From an uncultured Chlorobiaceae bacterium (GTDB taxonomy: Bacteria > Bacteroidota > Chlorobiia > Chlorobiales > Chlorobiaceae), in assembly GCA_903874585.1 (NCBI GenBank), contig CAIQSY010000001.1, positions 1 through 17,886 of the forward strand: a stretch of 17,886 nt of DNA, written 5' to 3'. The notes beneath the pieces are model-generated. The model did no database searches. It was not told where the DNA came from and was given only the letters and a program-made list of their open reading frames with translations. The position numbers were made by a program, and so were the translations under genes. Shown piece after piece: positions 16,294 to 17,886 of this stretch (its first letter is position 1; the number at the start of each line of letters is the position of its first letter).

Positions 16294-17886
16294 ATGAATA
16301 CAGTTATTGATGTGCCGGAGAGTGAGCCAAATGATTTGCTTGCCAACGCAACGCATGTTGTGCTTTTCGATGAATCGCTTGGCAGCACAAAAAAGGTTGG
16401 GGATGGTACGGGTAGCCAATCAAACCCTACTCAATACAGCAATTGGAGCGATCCTGATTATTGGCGTATTGAGCTGTTAGCGGGGTACCAAATCTCATTC
16501 TCGATTCTTACTCCTTCAAGCAACCTTATGCCTTATGCTGAGTTGCGCAATGCGGCTGATCAAGTTGTTGCATACGCCACGGCTGATGCGTCGGGTGAAG
16601 CCACGCACTTAGTGCCTTACACGCTTACGGCAAGTGGTTCGTACTATGTTGTGGTTGGAAAAAATTATTACACAACTGATGGCGGCGATTATGAGTTGCA
16701 TGTAAAAGAGGAGGGTGATGATGATAACACCATTGCTACAGCAACGGAGCTTGTGCTGAGTGAAAATCCAGCGAGCAGTGGCTTATTGCTTGGTGCTGGT
16801 ACGGGCGTGCAAGATCCTGCAACTATGTACAATTATTGGAGTGATCCTGATTATTGGCGAGTAGAGCTCTTGGCGGGTGATTTAGTTTCGATCACCGTTA
16901 CAACTCCTGACAGTGAGTTGAATCCCTACGTTGAGTTGCGTAATGCTGCTGATAGTTACGTAGCGTATAGTAGCGACGAAGGTGCGGGTAACGATTCTTT
17001 TATAAGCCGTTATGTTGTAAATGATAGTGGCTCTTACTTTGTGCTTGTTGGTAAGGATTATTACGATGCTAATGGTGGCGCTTACAACATGCAAATTGAT
17101 GTGGCGCGTGGCATACAGCAGGAGAGCGATGCCAATTACAGTAATGGTTCTATCAGTGGAGCAAATGCACTTCATTTATCAGCCGAAATATCTGACAATG
17201 ATAGATATCAAGTGGCAACGGTTGCTGGGGCTATTATGCTGCCTGAAGGTGCAACGTTTGATAAGGATGTGTTTGCACTTGGGCGATTAAATGCTGGTAA
17301 CACCGTAGAACTTTCAGTCGCGCTACCTTCAACCAGTACGCTTATGCCACTGGTAACTTTGCTGCATGCCGATGGTACGCCCGTGACGGATTTTGACGGC
17401 AATAAGGCTGATGGGAATTTTAGTGCAACCTTACTGAATGATGATGACTATTACGTACAAGTAGAGAGAGGGTACGCTTATAACGGCCATACGTACGTAT
17501 TGAGTAGTTCAGGAATGAATTGGACAGCAGCTCAAGAGCATGCTGAGTTACTTGGTGGTCATCTTGTAACCATTAACGATGAAGCCGAGCAGCAGTGGAT
17601 TACCGCACAGTTTTCGAATTGGGGAAATTTGTGGATTGGTTTGAATGATGAAGTTATTGATTCTGTGTGGGCTTGGAGTGATGGTGCTGCATCGTTGTAT
17701 AGAAATTGGGGTGATGGGCACCCTTATGGCGGGGAATATTACAATGACGCTTACTTGGCTTCTGATGGCAAATGGTATTCGGGGAATGAGACGTGGGGAT
17801 ATTATGCTCTGATAGAAATTGAGAATGCTACATCAAGCACAACGCTTGGTTCATCAGCAAGCTATGTGCTTGATGTTCGCATTGAG
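16294..17886 (+). CDS. large PPC-domain protein with an inserted C-type-lectin-like domain (5' part only)
   Basis: This reading frame is open from ATG 16294 to the window edge, giving 531 residues without a stop. Residues about 7-140 and 141-275 are two pre-peptidase C-terminal (PPC) beta-sandwich domains. They share SDPDYWR(I/V)ELLAG, ELRNAAD and the GSY(Y/F)VxVGKxYY pattern at a period of 131 residues. A third, diverged PPC domain starts near 276 and reaches DDDYYVQVERG (384-393). Residues 394-510 then read as a C-type-lectin-like domain: YNGHTYVL, NWTAAQEHAELLGGHLVTINDEAEQQWI, LWIGLND, WAWSDGA, YRNWGDG and YYALIEIE. The final SSASYVLDVRIE (520-531) looks like the last strand of the third PPC domain. 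There is no cysteine and no N-terminal signal peptide, features common in type I-secreted repeat proteins. Extracellular binding or adhesion is an inference; the C-terminus and any secretion signal lie outside the window. Confidence 0.85.
   Translation, partial: MNTVIDVPESEPNDLLANATHVVLFDESLGSTKKVGDGTGSQSNPTQYSNWSDPDYWRIELLAGYQISFSILTPSSNLMPYAELRNAADQVVAYATADASGEATHLVPYTLTASGSYYVVVGKNYYTTDGGDYELHVKEEGDDDNTIATATELVLSENPASSGLLLGAGTGVQDPATMYNYWSDPDYWRVELLAGDLVSITVTTPDSELNPYVELRNAADSYVAYSSDEGAGNDSFISRYVVNDSGSYFVLVGKDYYDANGGAYNMQIDVARGIQQESDANYSNGSISGANALHLSAEISDNDRYQVATVAGAIMLPEGATFDKDVFALGRLNAGNTVELSVALPSTSTLMPLVTLLHADGTPVTDFDGNKADGNFSATLLNDDDYYVQVERGYAYNGHTYVLSSSGMNWTAAQEHAELLGGHLVTINDEAEQQWITAQFSNWGNLWIGLNDEVIDSVWAWSDGAASLYRNWGDGHPYGGEYYNDAYLASDGKWYSGNETWGYYALIEIENATSSTTLGSSASYVLDVRIE

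Overview
The window looks like a chromosomal segment of a green sulfur bacterium (Chlorobiaceae). The basis is gene content: an LPS heptose adenylyltransferase next to tamB, a nifV-nifA pair, Bacteroidetes/Chlorobi-style active-site variants in CoaBC, a 30-bp CRISPR repeat ending in ATTGAAAT, and the start of a large PPC-domain surface or secreted protein. Base composition is moderately AT-rich. Chlorobium chlorochromatii is a plausible host, but that is an inference from memory that the sequence alone cannot prove.

Layout. Positions 4-842 hold the end of a CRISPR array with 13 identical repeats and 12 spacers; it continues off the left edge and no cas genes are in view. About 22 bases after the last repeat begins a decayed ISL3-family insertion sequence (about 865-1634), whose transposase carries several frameshifts, stops and internal deletions. 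Next comes a minus-strand block, read right to left from 11957 to 1653: rfaE2, tamB, coaBC, a family-4 uracil-DNA glycosylase, dnaB and ptsI. These genes overlap or are separated by at most 42 bp, so they probably form one transcription unit. It joins envelope assembly, coenzyme A synthesis, DNA repair and replication, and PTS enzyme I.

A 168-bp divergent promoter region (11958-12125) separates this block from a plus-strand lipid A acyltransferase gene. It contains a TTGACA/TATTAT promoter whose -10 lies in a perfect 20-bp dyad. The plus strand then carries nifV (homocitrate synthase for the nitrogenase cofactor) and, 19 bp later, a NifA-type sigma-54 activator closed by a clear terminator. 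The nifV upstream region has a NifA-site-like TGT-N10-ACA element and an inverted repeat that brackets a TATAAT box.

The right edge (16294 onward) is the first 531 codons of an open-ended, cysteine-free protein with two tandem PPC domains and a third PPC domain that appears to contain an inserted C-type-lectin-like domain. It has no N-terminal signal peptide, which would suit type I secretion. Two observations stand out: this nested PPC/lectin architecture, and the CRISPR array whose far end seems to have been cut off by the ISL3 element.
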